This document shows, in pieces, positions 63,551 to 64,000 of a DNA stretch of 64,000 nt. Where the stretch lies: NCBI RefSeq assembly GCF_016616425.1, contig NZ_CP067101.1:3224001-3288000 (forward strand), given 5' to 3'. Origin of the DNA: Bradyrhizobium diazoefficiens (lineage in GTDB: Bacteria > Pseudomonadota > Alphaproteobacteria > Rhizobiales > Xanthobacteraceae). The notes below the pieces were generated by a model. It ran no database searches and was not told the origin of the DNA. It saw only the letters and a list, made by a program, of their open reading frames with translations. Both the position numbers and the translations under genes were made by a program. How positions within the stretch are numbered: position 1 is the first letter of the stretch; each line of letters starts with the position of its first letter.

Positions 63551-64000
63551 CCGAGCCACTGCATCACCTCGGCGACACTCTCAACCCGCCGGCGCTCGGG
63601 CAGCTTTGGTCGCGAAATCATGATCACGGGCAGGCCAAGCATGCGGGCCGCGTCGATCTTGGCACGCGCGCCATCGCCGCCGGAATTGCGGGCGACGATC
63701 CAGGCGATGCCGCGCGTGCGCATTATATCGAGCTCCCGATCGATCGTGAACGGTCCGCGCGATACGATCACGTCCGCGGCGAAGGGCAGCGGCGCTTCCG
63801 GCGGATCGACAAAACGCAACGTATAGGCGTGCTGCGGCCTCGTCGCGAATGGCGCGATGTGCTGGCGGCCGATGGCGAGGAACACGTTTGCCGGCGCTTC
63901 GGGCAGCGCCGCGACGGCAGCGTTGACGTCGACGACGTCGATCCACCTGTCGCCGGGCGTTTTGGCCCAGGGCGCGCGTTCCAGCGCAATCAAGGACGCG
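63526..64000 (-). CDS. cobK: precorrin-6A reductase, C-terminal part (runs off the window)
   Basis: NADPH-dependent reductase of the macrocycle; about 158 C-terminal residues are in the window and no start is seen. IALERAPWAKTPGDRWIDV, FLAIGRQHIAPF, RGPFTIDRELDIM and IVARNSGGDGARAKIDAARMLGLPVIMISRP are typical CobK text, with the last motif being the substrate and cofactor site. The gene converges on cobJ and overlaps it by 25 bases. The missing N-terminal part (roughly 90-100 residues) should lie just to the right. Confidence 0.93.
   Translation of the reverse strand, partial: ASLIALERAPWAKTPGDRWIDVVDVNAAVAALPEAPANVFLAIGRQHIAPFATRPQHAYTLRFVDPPEAPLPFAADVIVSRGPFTIDRELDIMRTRGIAWIVARNSGGDGARAKIDAARMLGLPVIMISRPKLPERRRVESVAEVMQWLGHSTRLGA

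Overview
The window is a gene-dense, high-GC chromosomal segment. Gene content, codon use, ATGA/GTGA start-stop coupling and the style of the intergenic palindromes suggest a rhizobial alphaproteobacterium, most likely Bradyrhizobium or a close relative. This is inferred from protein resemblance and style, not from a marker gene. No rRNA, tRNA, CRISPR array or intact transposon was seen. Nearly everything is transport, carbon and sulfur scavenging, regulation and vitamin B12 synthesis.

Layout. 1-4.1 kb: a small membrane protein of the iron-permease family, a divergent Lrp-type regulator and alanine dehydrogenase pair, and a YeiH-type exporter. 4.2-12.9 kb: a taurine/nitrate-type ABC transporter, a Crp/Fnr regulator, a DUF971 protein, a ferredoxin-NADP reductase, an SdhA/FrdA/AprA-like flavoprotein, a two-cluster ferredoxin and a HEAT-repeat protein. 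These look like one undescribed redox and uptake module, and they share a CAACTAAT upstream motif. 13-26.8 kb: an aldose module with a FAH-family dehydratase candidate, a YtfQRT-YjfF importer, a GntR/FCD regulator, an arabinose/galactose-1-dehydrogenase-like enzyme, aldose 1-epimerase, an SMP-30 lactonase and a ChvE-GguAB importer. Together these would import aldoses and oxidise them without phosphorylation. 26.9-36.4 kb: a polyol module with a HAD phosphatase, a SorC-family regulator, a SmoEFGK importer, a polyol dehydrogenase, an FGGY pentulose kinase and a PfkB kinase. 36.5-43.6 kb: an amidase and a dipeptide-type ABC transporter. 44-46.6 kb: an MhqO/MhqD-like pair divergent from a LysR regulator. 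46.7-48.9 kb: a visibly AT-richer foreign patch with two glycan-type enzymes and a broken IS110 transposase. 49-64 kb: the aerobic cobalamin locus, in several transcription units, one of them behind a cobalamin riboswitch.

How the parts work together. In each of the three sugar or polyol uptake operons the periplasmic binding protein comes first and is followed at once by a strong stem-loop, so the binding protein can be made in excess over the membrane parts. The regulators sit inside the clusters they probably control, and candidate operators can be read upstream (14346-14364, 26845-26932, 28751-28783, 45620-45675). In the B12 region, bluB-cobS-cobU make and attach the lower ligand, and cbiB-cobD supply the aminopropanol arm. 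cobO and cobQ adenosylate and amidate the ring. The riboswitch-led DUF1636-cobW-cobN-cobG-cobH-cobI-cobJ unit carries ring-contraction and cobalt-insertion steps, with convergent cobK at the window edge.
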